Positions 1 through 7,926 of a stretch of DNA of 64,000 nt are shown piece by piece. The stretch's first letter is position 1. Every line of letters begins with the position of its first letter. The translations under genes and the position numbers were made by a program. This stretch comes from Actinomadura viridilutea (lineage in GTDB: Bacteria; Actinomycetota; Actinomycetes; Streptosporangiales; Streptosporangiaceae), in NCBI GenBank assembly GCA_003001795.1, contig PVNI01000002.1, positions 434,001 through 498,000 on the forward strand. The letters run 5' to 3'. The notes beneath the pieces were generated by a model that did no database searches, had not been told where the DNA came from, and saw only the letters and a program-made list of their open reading frames with translations.

Positions 1-873
1 GTCGCCGCCGTGGTCCTGGCCTGGTCGATCTGGTACCAGACGTCCGGCCAGTACGACCACGTGCCCGACCGCATCATCGGCATGCGGCTGGCCGACGCCC
101 GCCAGATGCTCGCCGACGCGGGCCTGCAGGTCCGGGTGGCCCCCGCGGAGTACAGCGACCGGGTCGACAAGGGCGAGATCGCCGCCACGGACCCGGCGCC
201 GGGAGCGCGGGTCGCCAAGGGCGAGACGGTGACGCTGACGCCGTCCAAGGGACGGGTGCCGCGCGAGGTCCCCGACGTGCGCGGCCGCCCCCTTGAGGAG
301 GCCAAGCGCATGCTGCGCGACAAGGGCTTCCAGCCGGGCCGGGAGAGCAGCACCCCGTCCCAGTCGGTGCCCAAGGGCAGCGTCGTGCGCACGGTCCCGG
401 CCGCGGGCCAGCGGCAGTCCCCGGACGAGCCGGTGCAGCTCGTGGTCAGCAGCGGCATGTCCATGCCGAACGTGGTCGGGCAGAACGCCGACGAGGCCGC
501 CGACCGGCTGCGCTCGATGGGCCTCGAGGTCAAGATCGACCGGCGCCGGGACGACGGCCGGCCCGGCAACACGGTGCTGGAGCAGCGCCCCGCGCCGGGC
601 ACCGGCGTGTCGGCCGGCGACGAGGTCCGGCTCGTCGTCAACCGCCGCAAGTGCCTGTTCGGCGGATTCTTCTGCGACGACGACCGCAACCGGGGCGACC
701 GCCTGCCGGTGCCGCCGGTGATCGGCCAGTCCTTCGACGACGCCAAGCGCGCGCTGCGCAGCTCCGGCTTCCGCGTCAAGATCGGCAGCAGGCTGGGCGA
801 CCGGGTCGTGGGGCAGAACCCGCTGCCCGGCACCACCGCCGAGCGCGGCCGCGAGGTCACCATCTGGGGCTGA
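1..873 (+). CDS. PASTA-domain protein, C-terminal part (probable PknL-like Ser/Thr kinase)
   Basis: The reading frame is already open at base 1, so the N-terminus lies outside the window. The first visible residues are hydrophobic (Val-Ala-Ala-Val-Val-Leu-Ala-Trp) and look like the end of a membrane anchor. About four PASTA repeats of roughly 65 residues follow (about 20-82, 87-148, 150-215 and 232-287 counted from the GTG at base 10), each with the PxVxGxxxxxA pattern and a closing GxxVxLxV strand. PASTA repeats bind peptidoglycan or muropeptides outside the cell in Stk1/PknB-type kinases. A short Cys-containing insert (CLFGGFFC) separates repeats 3 and 4 and may be disulfide-bonded. The kinase domain itself is not visible, so kinase identity is inferred from PASTA architecture and from PknL standing near aroG in mycobacteria. 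Confidence 0.8.
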   Translation, partial: VAAVVLAWSIWYQTSGQYDHVPDRIIGMRLADARQMLADAGLQVRVAPAEYSDRVDKGEIAATDPAPGARVAKGETVTLTPSKGRVPREVPDVRGRPLEEAKRMLRDKGFQPGRESSTPSQSVPKGSVVRTVPAAGQRQSPDEPVQLVVSSGMSMPNVVGQNADEAADRLRSMGLEVKIDRRRDDGRPGNTVLEQRPAPGTGVSAGDEVRLVVNRRKCLFGGFFCDDDRNRGDRLPVPPVIGQSFDDAKRALRSSGFRVKIGSRLGDRVVGQNPLPGTTAERGREVTIWG

Positions 874-923
874 CCGCGCGGGACGGCCGGGACGGCCCGG
901 ACGGCAACTATGCTGAGCGGCCT

Positions 924-1802
924 ATGGCCTCCTCATCCGTCACCTCGTCCGGCGCGTCCCCCGTCTGCCCGGTCGGCGCGCACGTCCCGGTCGCCGGCGG
1001 CCTCGCCACCGGCGGGCTGAAGTACGCCGCGCAGATCGGCGCCGAGGCCGTCCAGGTGTTCGTGTCCAACCCGCGGGGCTGGGCGCTGCCGGAGGGCCGG
1101 GCCGACGAGGACGCGCGGCTGCGCGAGCGGGCCGACCTGCCCGTGTACGTGCACGCCGCGTACCTGGTGAACTTCGGCTCGCCCAGCGCCGACACGCTGG
1201 CCAAGTCGGCGGCGTCGGTCCGGCACGCGCTGCGCCGCGGCCGCGCCGTCGGCGCCCGCGGCGTGGTGGTGCACACCGGCTCGGCGGTCAGCCAGCCCTA
1301 CGAGGACGCCATGCGGCAGGTGCGCGAGCACGTGCTGCCGCTGCTGGAGGAGATCCCCGACGACGGGCCCGACCTGCTGCTGGAGCCCATGGCCGGGCAG
1401 GGCCGGATGCTGTGCGCGCAGGTGCAGCAGCTCGGCCCGTTCTTCGAGGCTCTGGAGCACCACCCCAAGCTCGGGGTGTGCTTCGACACCTGCCACGCCT
1501 TCGCCGCCGGGCACGACCTGGCCGCCCCGGGCGGGGCGGCGGCGACGATCGACGCGCTGGTCGACACGGTCGGCGAGGGGCGGCTCAGGCTCGTCCACGC
1601 CAACGACTCCAAGGACGCCTGCGGCTCGGCCAAGGACCGCCACGAGAACATCGGCGCGGGCCGCATCGGCGAGGCGCCGTTCGCGGAGCTGTTCCGCCAT
1701 CCCGCCGTGGCGGGCGTCCCGTTCATCATCGAGACCCCGGGACGCGCCCCCGAGCCGCACCGCAAGGACATCGAGACGCTCAAGCGTCTGCGGGACGGCT
1801 GA
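924..1802 (+). CDS. nfo: deoxyribonuclease IV (AP endonuclease)
   Basis: 292-residue endonuclease IV, a TIM-barrel enzyme that cleaves DNA 5' to abasic sites in base-excision repair. All nine trinuclear zinc ligands expected for the family are present in order: His77, His117, Glu154 (LLLEPMAG), Asp188 and His191 (FDTCH), His225 (VHANDS), Asp238 and His240 (KDRHENIG), Glu270 (IIETPG). The length is normal. The ATG is chosen because the family fold begins a few residues later. There is no Shine-Dalgarno, but TATGCT at 909-914 sits nine bases before the ATG, suggesting a leaderless or nearly leaderless transcript. Confidence 0.93.
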   Translation: MASSSVTSSGASPVCPVGAHVPVAGGLATGGLKYAAQIGAEAVQVFVSNPRGWALPEGRADEDARLRERADLPVYVHAAYLVNFGSPSADTLAKSAASVRHALRRGRAVGARGVVVHTGSAVSQPYEDAMRQVREHVLPLLEEIPDDGPDLLLEPMAGQGRMLCAQVQQLGPFFEALEHHPKLGVCFDTCHAFAAGHDLAAPGGAAATIDALVDTVGEGRLRLVHANDSKDACGSAKDRHENIGAGRIGEAPFAELFRHPAVAGVPFIIETPGRAPEPHRKDIETLKRLRDG

Positions 1803-1866
1803 CGGCCGCCGGGCGCCCCGCCGCGCATGCCCGAAAGTCCGTGGACGAAGGGCCGTGGACACGACC

Positions 1867-1908
1867 CGGGCGTCGCTGAACAACCCCCCGACTATTCAGC
1901 GACGCCCG
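1867..1908. terminator. perfect hairpin between convergent genes
   Basis: A 14-bp perfect inverted repeat (CGGGCGTCGCTGAA at 1867-1880 and its complement at 1895-1908) with a 14-nt loop stands 65 bp after the nfo stop, in the gap facing the symporter gene. It is a likely bidirectional terminator. There is no long T-run, as is usual in actinomycetes. Confidence 0.6.
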
Positions 1909-1916
1909 AGCCTCCC

Positions 1917-1955
1917 GCCGTCGGATCCCACCCCCCCGGTACGGGATCCGACGGC
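1917..1955. terminator. second perfect hairpin
   Basis: A 13-bp perfect stem (GCCGTCGGATCCC at 1917-1929, complement at 1943-1955, 13-nt loop) begins nine bases after the previous hairpin. Its C-rich loop resembles the first loop. I read the pair as tandem terminators between nfo and the symporter. The remaining gap to 2274 shows no convincing gene or RNA. Confidence 0.5.
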
Positions 1956-2274
1956 TCCCCGATCCGGCTTTCGTGCCGCGCCGGATCTCCTCTGTTGTTC
2001 GCGCGGAGGGTTCGGCGGCACCGCCGGCCGGACGCCGATGCGATCCGGCCTGTGCCGCGTCCGTCCGCTCCCCCCGAAGCGGTGTGGTGCGTGGTGCCAA
2101 TGAAAACAGTAGAGGGATCCGATACCGATCGGGAGGCGATGGGCGACTCCCCGCGCTCAACGGCGGGTAGCCGTCGATGTGCGTAGCGTCGTCCGCCGAC
2201 GAGCGGTCGGTGGGGGACGACGAACGGTTCCATTCCGGCACCGGGAACGCTCCACATTCTTCGGCGAATCCCCG

Positions 2275-4014
2275 TCAACGATTGACGATTTCCTCCGGCA
2301 GGTGCAACCGGGCCAGCGCGTGCGCGGCCCGGCGGGGCACCCTGCGGCGGGTCAGCAGCGACCCGCCGACCATCACCGCGAACGTCAGCGGCACGATCGC
2401 CACCGCGGGCTGCGCGAGCAGCGCGCCGGGCCAGCCGTCCCAGGGCCCGCCGAACAGCCGCGTCAGTGCCGCCGCCACCGCCAGCCCGCCGCCGACCGCC
2501 AGCCCGGCGCCCGCCCCGAACGCCGTCAGGCCGCGCCACCAGATGCCGAGCAGCAGCAGCGGGCACAGCGAGCACGCCGACACCGTCAGCGCCAGGGTGA
2601 CGAGCCGGGCCGCGCCGATCGCGGTCACGTCCGGGACCAGCGTCAGCGGCACCGCCAGCGCGACCACCGCTCCCAGCCGGAAGGCGGCCACGCCGCCGCG
2701 GAGCACCCGCTGCGCCACGGTCCCCGCGATCGCCACGACGATCCCGCAGGACGTGGAGACGAACGCGGCGAACGCCCCCGCCGCCACCAGGCCCGTCAGC
2801 AGCGCGCCCGCGGTGCCGGGCAGCATCCGCTGCGGCACCATGAGGATGGCCGCGTCGGTGTCGCCGGTCAGCAGCAGCTCGGGCGCGTAGAAGCGGCCCA
2901 GCGCCCCGAACACGGCCGGGAACAGGTAGAACAGCGACAGCAGCACCGGGACCAGCGCGGCGGTGCGCCGGGCCGCCCGGCCGCAGGTGTCGGTGTAGAA
3001 GCGCATCAGGATGTGGGGCAGCCCGATCGTGCCCAGCAGCACGCCCAGCAGCGTCGAGTAGGTGACGAACAGCGGATGCTCGTGTCCGCGGGCGAACGGC
3101 AGCGCCCAGGTCTGGTCGTCCAGGATCGGCAGGCGTTCGGCGTGCGGCACCCACGCCCCCGCCGGGAACCGCAGTTCGGCGCCCTCGGCCACGACGTGCC
3201 GCCCCTGGGACAGCCGCACCCGCTGCCCGGTGTGGACGCGGCCGTCCAGGCGGCCGCGCACCGCCACCTCCGTGTCGGCGGGCAGCCGCACGGCGACGGC
3301 GGTCTGCACCCGCACGACGGTGGCGCGGGGGAACGTCGGCGGCCCGCCGCCGCCGACGCCGCCGGGGCCGTCCAGCCGCCAGACCGCCAGCACGGCCACG
3401 GCCGGGATCGCCACGGCGCACACCTTCACCCAGTACTGGACCGCCTGGACGGCGGTGATGCTGCGCATGCCCCCGGACAGCACCAGGGCGGCCACCACGG
3501 CCACCACCAGGACCCAGCCCGCCCACCGGGGCGCGCCCGTCAGCACGTGCAGCGTGACGCCCGCGCCCTGGAACTGCGGCAGCAGGTAGAACCAGCCGAT
3601 CACGCACACGCACACCGACACCAGGCGCCGCACGGCCAGGGACCCGAGCCGCCACTCGGCGAAGTCGGAGATGGTGTAGGCGCCCGAGCGGCGCAGCGGC
3701 GCGGTCACGAACGCCAGCAGCAGCACGTACCCGGCCACCGCGCCGACCGGCAGCCACAGCATGTCGGCGCCGTAGGCCAGCAGCAGGCCCGCCGCCCCGA
3801 GGAACGCCGCCGCCGAGATGTACTCGCCGCTGATCGCGGCGGCGTTCCACAGCGGCGTCACCCCCCGCGAGGCGACCAGGAAGTCGGAGGCGGCGCCGCC
3901 CGCGGGGGCGCGCCGCCGCGCCGCCGCCCAGCCGCGCAGCCGGGCCGGCGCCGCCAGCATGCCCGGCACGACGACCAGCGCGGTCAGCGCGGCCGCCACC
4001 GCCGACGCGATCAC
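2275..4014 (-). CDS. sodium:solute symporter (acetate/monocarboxylate type)
   Basis: 579-residue SSS-family permease of the ActP/MctC kind, predicted to import acetate, pyruvate or a similar monocarboxylate with sodium or protons. Many hydrophobic helices are visible, and the early segment SDFLVASRGVTPLWNAAAIS is typical of the family start. A long polar loop of about 90 residues interrupts the helices in the middle. The GTG start overlaps the stop of the DUF485 gene as GTGA (4014-4011), showing translational coupling, and gives the usual N-terminal helix. It is the last gene of the kinase-regulator-DUF485-symporter operon, so it is the likely transport target of that two-component system. 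Confidence 0.85.
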   Translation of the reverse strand: MIASAVAAALTALVVVPGMLAAPARLRGWAAARRRAPAGGAASDFLVASRGVTPLWNAAAISGEYISAAAFLGAAGLLLAYGADMLWLPVGAVAGYVLLLAFVTAPLRRSGAYTISDFAEWRLGSLAVRRLVSVCVCVIGWFYLLPQFQGAGVTLHVLTGAPRWAGWVLVVAVVAALVLSGGMRSITAVQAVQYWVKVCAVAIPAVAVLAVWRLDGPGGVGGGGPPTFPRATVVRVQTAVAVRLPADTEVAVRGRLDGRVHTGQRVRLSQGRHVVAEGAELRFPAGAWVPHAERLPILDDQTWALPFARGHEHPLFVTYSTLLGVLLGTIGLPHILMRFYTDTCGRAARRTAALVPVLLSLFYLFPAVFGALGRFYAPELLLTGDTDAAILMVPQRMLPGTAGALLTGLVAAGAFAAFVSTSCGIVVAIAGTVAQRVLRGGVAAFRLGAVVALAVPLTLVPDVTAIGAARLVTLALTVSACSLCPLLLLGIWWRGLTAFGAGAGLAVGGGLAVAAALTRLFGGPWDGWPGALLAQPAVAIVPLTFAVMVGGSLLTRRRVPRRAAHALARLHLPEEIVNR

Positions 4015-4391
4015 ACCCGGTCCACGCGGCGCGCGAACTCCCGCTCGGTGCGCTCGGCGCGGCGCAGCTGCCGGACCGCCAGGACGATCCACACCGGCTG
4101 CACGCACAGCACCAGCAGCGGCCAGGCGAGCGGCATCCCGCACACCCGGGTCCGCGCCAGCGCCGGGACCAGCAGGAGCAGCAGCGGCAGCCCGAGGACC
4201 GCGCCCAGCACCAGCCCGGCGGTCAGCAGCGCCGAGCGCAGCTGCGCGCGGATCAACGCGCGCGCGTCCACGGCGCCGGGCTCGGTCCGCTCGTCGAGAT
4301 CGCGGGCGATGCTCCAGCCCGTCCCGACCGGTTGGCCGCGGGCCCGGTGGGCGCGCGGGCTGGACACCGCGACGCGGCGGGGCTCAGTCAT
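4011..4391 (-). CDS. DUF485-like small membrane protein
   Basis: 126 residues with two hydrophobic helices (about 52-79 and 85-105), an Arg-rich N-terminal tail and a polar C-terminus. Small two-helix DUF485 proteins are regularly encoded just before acetate/monocarboxylate SSS symporters and probably act as accessory subunits. The match to DUF485 rests on topology and position more than on motifs. The ATG overlaps the end of the LytTR gene by eight bases, and the TGA overlaps the symporter GTG. Confidence 0.65.
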   Translation of the reverse strand: MTEPRRVAVSSPRAHRARGQPVGTGWSIARDLDERTEPGAVDARALIRAQLRSALLTAGLVLGAVLGLPLLLLLVPALARTRVCGMPLAWPLLVLCVQPVWIVLAVRQLRRAERTEREFARRVDRV

Positions 4392-5385
4392 CGCCGCGCC
4401 CGCCGCCGGACCCCCGCCCGGTGTCCGGTCCGCCGTGCCCGCCTTCGTGCCCGCCGCCGTGCCCGCCTTCGCGCCCGCCTTCGTGCCCGCCTTCGTCTCC
4501 GTCCTGCCCGCGGCGCCTGCCCTGCTCCCCGCGGCGCCTGCCGGGTTCGCCGCGGCGCCTGCCGGGCTGCCCGCGCCTGCCGCCCGGCTCGCCGTCGCGC
4601 CCGTCCCGGCGGCCGCGCCGACCGTCCTGGTCGGCCTTGCGGAAGCGGCGGACGAGCAGGTCGCGCACCTGCCGGGTGTGGCGGCGGCTCACCGGCAGGA
4701 GCTCCTCGCCGACCTGGACGGCGGCGCGGCCGCCGTCGAAGCGCAGCTCGGTGATGTGCGCCGAGGCGACCAGCGTGCTGCGGTGGATGCGGATGAACCC
4801 GGCCGCCTCCCAGCGGCGCGCCAGCTGGGCCAGCGGCATGCGCACCAGGTAGCTGCCCTCCGCGGTGTGCAGCCGCACGTAGTCGCCCTGGGCCTCCACG
4901 TACGTCACCTCCCGCCGCGGCACGAGGCGGGTGCGGCCGCCGAGCTCCACCGGCACCATCTCGTCTTCGGGAGGGCGGTCGACGGCCCGGCCGCCGTGCG
5001 CGGCGGCGCGCACCGCCTGGTCGACCCGACGCACTGCCTCGGCCAGCCGCTCGGGCCGCACCGGCTTCAGCAGGTAGTCCAGGGCCCCCAGCTCGTAGGC
5101 GGTGACGGCGCAGTTGTCGTGCGCGGTGACGAACACCACCACGGGCGGGACGGCGAACCCCGACAGCAGCCGGGTGAAGTCGAGCCCGTCCAGGCCCGGC
5201 ATCCGGATGTCGAGGAACACCGCGTCGAGGCGGTCCCCGGCGACCAGCATCCGGCTGAGGTTGCGCAGCGCCGCGGCGGCGTCGCACGCTCCGGTGACGC
5301 GCTCGATCCGCGGATCCTCCCGCAGCAGGTAGACCAGTTCCTCTAGGGCGGGAACCTCATCGTCAACGGCAAGGACGCGCAGCAT
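4384..5385 (-). CDS. LytTR-family response regulator with Arg/Gly-rich tail
   Basis: 333-residue DNA-binding response regulator. The receiver domain (1-125) has the acidic pair Asp8/Asp9, phospho-acceptor Asp59 (VFLDIRMPG), Thr87 and Lys107. A LytTR domain follows at about 143-247 (YVEAQGDYVRLHT ... FIRIHRST ... PVSRRHTRQV). Residues 252-333 are a disordered, repeat-built tail rich in Arg, Gly, Glu and His that the family does not normally carry. It is cotranscribed downstream of a LytS/YehU-type sensor kinase and upstream of DUF485 and symporter genes, so it probably regulates carboxylate uptake. Confidence 0.88.
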   Translation of the reverse strand: MLRVLAVDDEVPALEELVYLLREDPRIERVTGACDAAAALRNLSRMLVAGDRLDAVFLDIRMPGLDGLDFTRLLSGFAVPPVVVFVTAHDNCAVTAYELGALDYLLKPVRPERLAEAVRRVDQAVRAAAHGGRAVDRPPEDEMVPVELGGRTRLVPRREVTYVEAQGDYVRLHTAEGSYLVRMPLAQLARRWEAAGFIRIHRSTLVASAHITELRFDGGRAAVQVGEELLPVSRRHTRQVRDLLVRRFRKADQDGRRGRRDGRDGEPGGRRGQPGRRRGEPGRRRGEQGRRRGQDGDEGGHEGGREGGHGGGHEGGHGGPDTGRGSGGGRGDD

Positions 5386-5478
5386 AAGAGGACCCTGCCG
5401 CGATTACCGATCGTCCGCAATCGGTTTCGAAGAGTGAAGGAATTTTCGCTAGTGCGAAGTCGGCGCACATGAGCACCG

Positions 5479-5518
<40 letters not shown>

Positions 5519-5526
5519 GCCCCCGC

Positions 5527-6798
5527 TCAGTCGGGGAAGACTCCGGGACTGTACTTGGGGACCCGCAGGTTCACCTTGGTCCCCGCCCCGATCGCGGTCT
5601 CCACCGTCAGCCCGTATTCGTCGCCGTACACCTGCCGCAGGCGCTCGTCCACGTTGGCCAGACCGATCCCCGCGCCGCCGCCGCGCCGGTCGCGTCCGGC
5701 GGACGTGGGGCCCGCGGCGAGGATCTCGCGCAGCCGGTCCGGGTCCATGCCGACCCCGTCGTCCTCCACGCTGATCGCGGCCTCGGCGCCGGCGTCGCGC
5801 GCCACGATCTTGATGTGGAACGCGTCGCGGGCCCCCGCCATGCCGTGCCGGATCGCGTTCTCCACGAGCGGCTGCAGCGACAGGAACGGCAGCGCGACCG
5901 ACAGCACCTCCGGGGCGACCTCCACGCTGAACTGCAGCCGGTCGCCGAACCGCGCCCGCTCCAGCAGCAGGTACCGGTCGATGGAGCGCAGTTCGTCGGC
6001 CAGGGTGGTGAAGTCGCGCGGGTTGCGGAAGGAGTAGCGGGCGAAGTCGGCGAAGTCCAGCAGCAGGTCGCGAGCCCGCTCGGGGTCGGTGCGGACGAAC
6101 GAGGCGATCGTGGTCAGCGAGTTGTAGACGAAGTGCGGGGAGATCTGGGCCCGCAGCGCGCGCATCTCCGCCTCGGCCAGGCGCGCCCGGGAGGAGTCCA
6201 GCTCGGCCAGCTCCAGCTGGCTGGACACCCAGCGCGCCACCTCCCCCACGGCGCGCACGCGCGCCGCCGAGGCGCTGCCCCCGTAGGCGGCCAGCACGCC
6301 CTCCACCCGTCCCTCCACCGACAGCGGCGCGACCATGGCCACCCGGATGCGGCACGCCGCGTCCTCGCACGACAGGACGTCCGGCCCGATCACGCGGGGC
6401 CGCCCGGACTCCAGGACCGGCCGGGCGTGCCGCAGCACGGCCCCCGCGTGGCGGGAGCCGCCGGCGCCGTCCCACACCAGCAGCCGCCCGGGGCCCTCCT
6501 CCGACGCGCCGTCCGCCGCGTCGTCCTCGTCGCCGCGCCCGGCGGCCACCAGCGCCACCGCCTCGACGCCGAGGAGCTGCCGCAGGTGCCGGGCGGCCTT
6601 GCGGGCCGAGTCGCGGTTCAGCCCCGCGCGCAGCGACGGGGAGGCCCGCGAGATGGTGTGCAGGGTCGCGAACGTCGCCTCGTCGGCCGGGCCGACCCCG
6701 CGCCGGGACCGCGGCCGCTCCCGGAGGCGGAACGCGCCGACGGCACCGGCGAAGATCGCCCCGCAGACCAGCATTTCGGTCACGGACGGTAGGAGCAT
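5527..6798 (-). CDS. LytS/YehU-type sensor histidine kinase
   Basis: 423 residues. One N-terminal membrane helix (about 1-24) is followed by a GAF-like sensing region (about 40-200) and a His_kinase domain with phospho-acceptor in QISPHFVYNS. The ATPase domain has an N-box (LQPLVENAIRHGM), DDGVGMD and GIGLANVDERL. This family pairs with LytTR regulators, and that regulator lies directly downstream. The ATG at 6798 is preferred because it begins the membrane helix. No strong ribosome-binding site is visible, so the start is uncertain by a few codons. Confidence 0.85.
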   Translation of the reverse strand: MLLPSVTEMLVCGAIFAGAVGAFRLRERPRSRRGVGPADEATFATLHTISRASPSLRAGLNRDSARKAARHLRQLLGVEAVALVAAGRGDEDDAADGASEEGPGRLLVWDGAGGSRHAGAVLRHARPVLESGRPRVIGPDVLSCEDAACRIRVAMVAPLSVEGRVEGVLAAYGGSASAARVRAVGEVARWVSSQLELAELDSSRARLAEAEMRALRAQISPHFVYNSLTTIASFVRTDPERARDLLLDFADFARYSFRNPRDFTTLADELRSIDRYLLLERARFGDRLQFSVEVAPEVLSVALPFLSLQPLVENAIRHGMAGARDAFHIKIVARDAGAEAAISVEDDGVGMDPDRLREILAAGPTSAGRDRRGGGAGIGLANVDERLRQVYGDEYGLTVETAIGAGTKVNLRVPKYSPGVFPD

Positions 6799-7034
6799 GA
6801 AGACACACAGTAATGCCCACGGGGGTGTGCGGCCCTGCCGTTTAGGACAACAGGTCCCGTTCAGTACGGACCAAAGCGCGTCTCTAGGGCGTCCCAGCCT
6901 TCCGGAAACCCCGTCGGACGGCCCCGGCAGCCCTGCGCTCGTCCGGGCGCCCCACCCGCCCAGGGGAGGCGCCCCGTACGAACCCCTCCGGACAGACCGG
7001 CGCCGCTCGCCTGACTGCCGGTCGCGGCCCCCGG

Positions 7035-7664
7035 TCAGTGGGGCGGCGCCTCGCCTTCCTCTTCCTGGTAGGAGTAGCGCTGCTCCCGCCACGGGTCGGC
7101 CACGTTGTGGTAGCCGCGCTCCTCCCAGAATCCGCGCCTGTCCTTGACCATGTACTCCACGCCGCGCACCCACTTGACGCTCTTCCACGCGTACAGGTGC
7201 GGCACGACCAGACGGACGGGGAAGCCGTGGTCGGGGGTGAGCCGCTCCCCGTTGCGGTACAGGGCGAACATCGTCTTCTCGGCCAGGAAGTCGCTCATCC
7301 GGATGTTGGCGCTGTAGCCGTACTCGGCCCACACCATCACGTGGGTGACGTCCGGATGAGGCGGGGCCAGCTCCACGATGACCGAGCCGGACACGCCCTC
7401 CCACTCGTTGTCGGGGACGGTGAACTTGGTGACGCAATGGAAGTCGGCGACCGCCGTGACGCGCGGCAGGCGTTCGAACTCCTCCCACGTCCAGCGGTGC
7501 TGCCCGCCCGACGCGGTGGCGCCGAACACCCGGAAGTCCCACGACTCGGGACGGAACTTCGGCACCGGGCCGTAGTGCAGCACGGGCCAGCCGCGGGGGA
7601 CGTACTGCCCGGGCGGCAGCGGCCGGCCGGGTGGTTTGTCGGATGGCTCATCGGCTGGGGACAT
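7035..7664 (-). CDS. sulfite oxidase-like molybdopterin-dependent oxidoreductase
   Basis: 209 residues covering the SUOX/YedY-type molybdopterin-binding fold. Cys77 in DFHCVTKFTVPDN matches the molybdenum-ligating Cys of the family. HGFPVRLVVPHLYAWKSVKWV is a conserved family block, and the surrounding WxxxE and GYS.N segments also fit. No signal peptide or Tat motif is present, so the protein is probably cytoplasmic, unlike MsrP. No haem domain or membrane partner is encoded nearby, so the substrate and electron acceptor are unknown. Confidence 0.82.
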   Translation of the reverse strand: MSPADEPSDKPPGRPLPPGQYVPRGWPVLHYGPVPKFRPESWDFRVFGATASGGQHRWTWEEFERLPRVTAVADFHCVTKFTVPDNEWEGVSGSVIVELAPPHPDVTHVMVWAEYGYSANIRMSDFLAEKTMFALYRNGERLTPDHGFPVRLVVPHLYAWKSVKWVRGVEYMVKDRRGFWEERGYHNVADPWREQRYSYQEEEGEAPPH

Positions 7665-7752
7665 GACGCGGCCATACTGCCATCCGGGGTGAGCTGAGCC
7701 ATATTCGCCCCCCGCCCCTCCCCGTGTCCGAACCGTGGGTTACCATCGTCTC

Positions 7753-7821
7753 GTGCGCAACGTCGTGTATTTCTTTTGGTTCGACCAGCCCGGGCGGCTG
7801 GTCTGCCAGACGCTGCGCTGA
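7753..7821 (+). CDS. aromatic leader peptide of aroF attenuator
   Basis: A 22-codon open frame starting GTG-CGC-AAC and ending TGA. Codons 6-10 are Tyr-Phe-Phe-Trp-Phe, five aromatic residues in a row covering all three products of the shikimate pathway. TACCAT at 7741-7746 is six bases before the GTG, so the transcript may begin at the start codon. It lies 105 bp before a DAHP synthase and directly before a strong terminator. This is the arrangement of a transcription-attenuation leader: ribosomes stall at the aromatic codons when charged tRNA is scarce. Too short for normal gene calling; supported by codon content and context. Confidence 0.8.
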   Translation: MRNVVYFFWFDQPGRLVCQTLR

Positions 7822-7848
7822 CAGACCTCACGGCGATAAGCCCCGGGC
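7783..7848 (+). promoter_or_regulatory. attenuator RNA: competing pause and antiterminator pairings
   Basis: Inside the leader frame, GACCAGCC (7783-7790) and GGCTGGTC (7796-7803) form a perfect 8-bp hairpin around a 5-nt loop. The overlapping stretch 7788-7799 can instead pair with 7839-7848, the left arm of the downstream terminator, using ten pairs and two single-base bulges. A ribosome stalled at the aromatic codons (7768-7782) would break the first hairpin and favour the second pairing. Folding was done by eye. Confidence 0.6.
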
Positions 7849-7876
7849 CGTCGCGGCCCGGGGCTTTCGTCGTTTC
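7838..7876 (+). terminator. attenuator terminator upstream of DAHP synthase
   Basis: A 13-bp perfect stem AAGCCCCGGGCCG (7838-7850) with TCG loop and CGGCCCGGGGCTT (7854-7866), followed by TCGTCGTTTC. It stands between the leader-peptide stop and the DAHP synthase start, so it must be read through for expression. Confidence 0.8.
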
Positions 7877-7926
7877 AGGGCGCGGACGCGGAGTCCACCG
7901 GACCCCGCCGAATGAGGAGGCACAGC

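Noticed and set aside
2179..5346. A 1055-codon plus-strand open frame opposite the symporter and LytTR genes
   Set aside because: It is the antisense shadow of GC-rich genes whose proteins match known families; its translation is Gln/Arg/Pro-rich noise.
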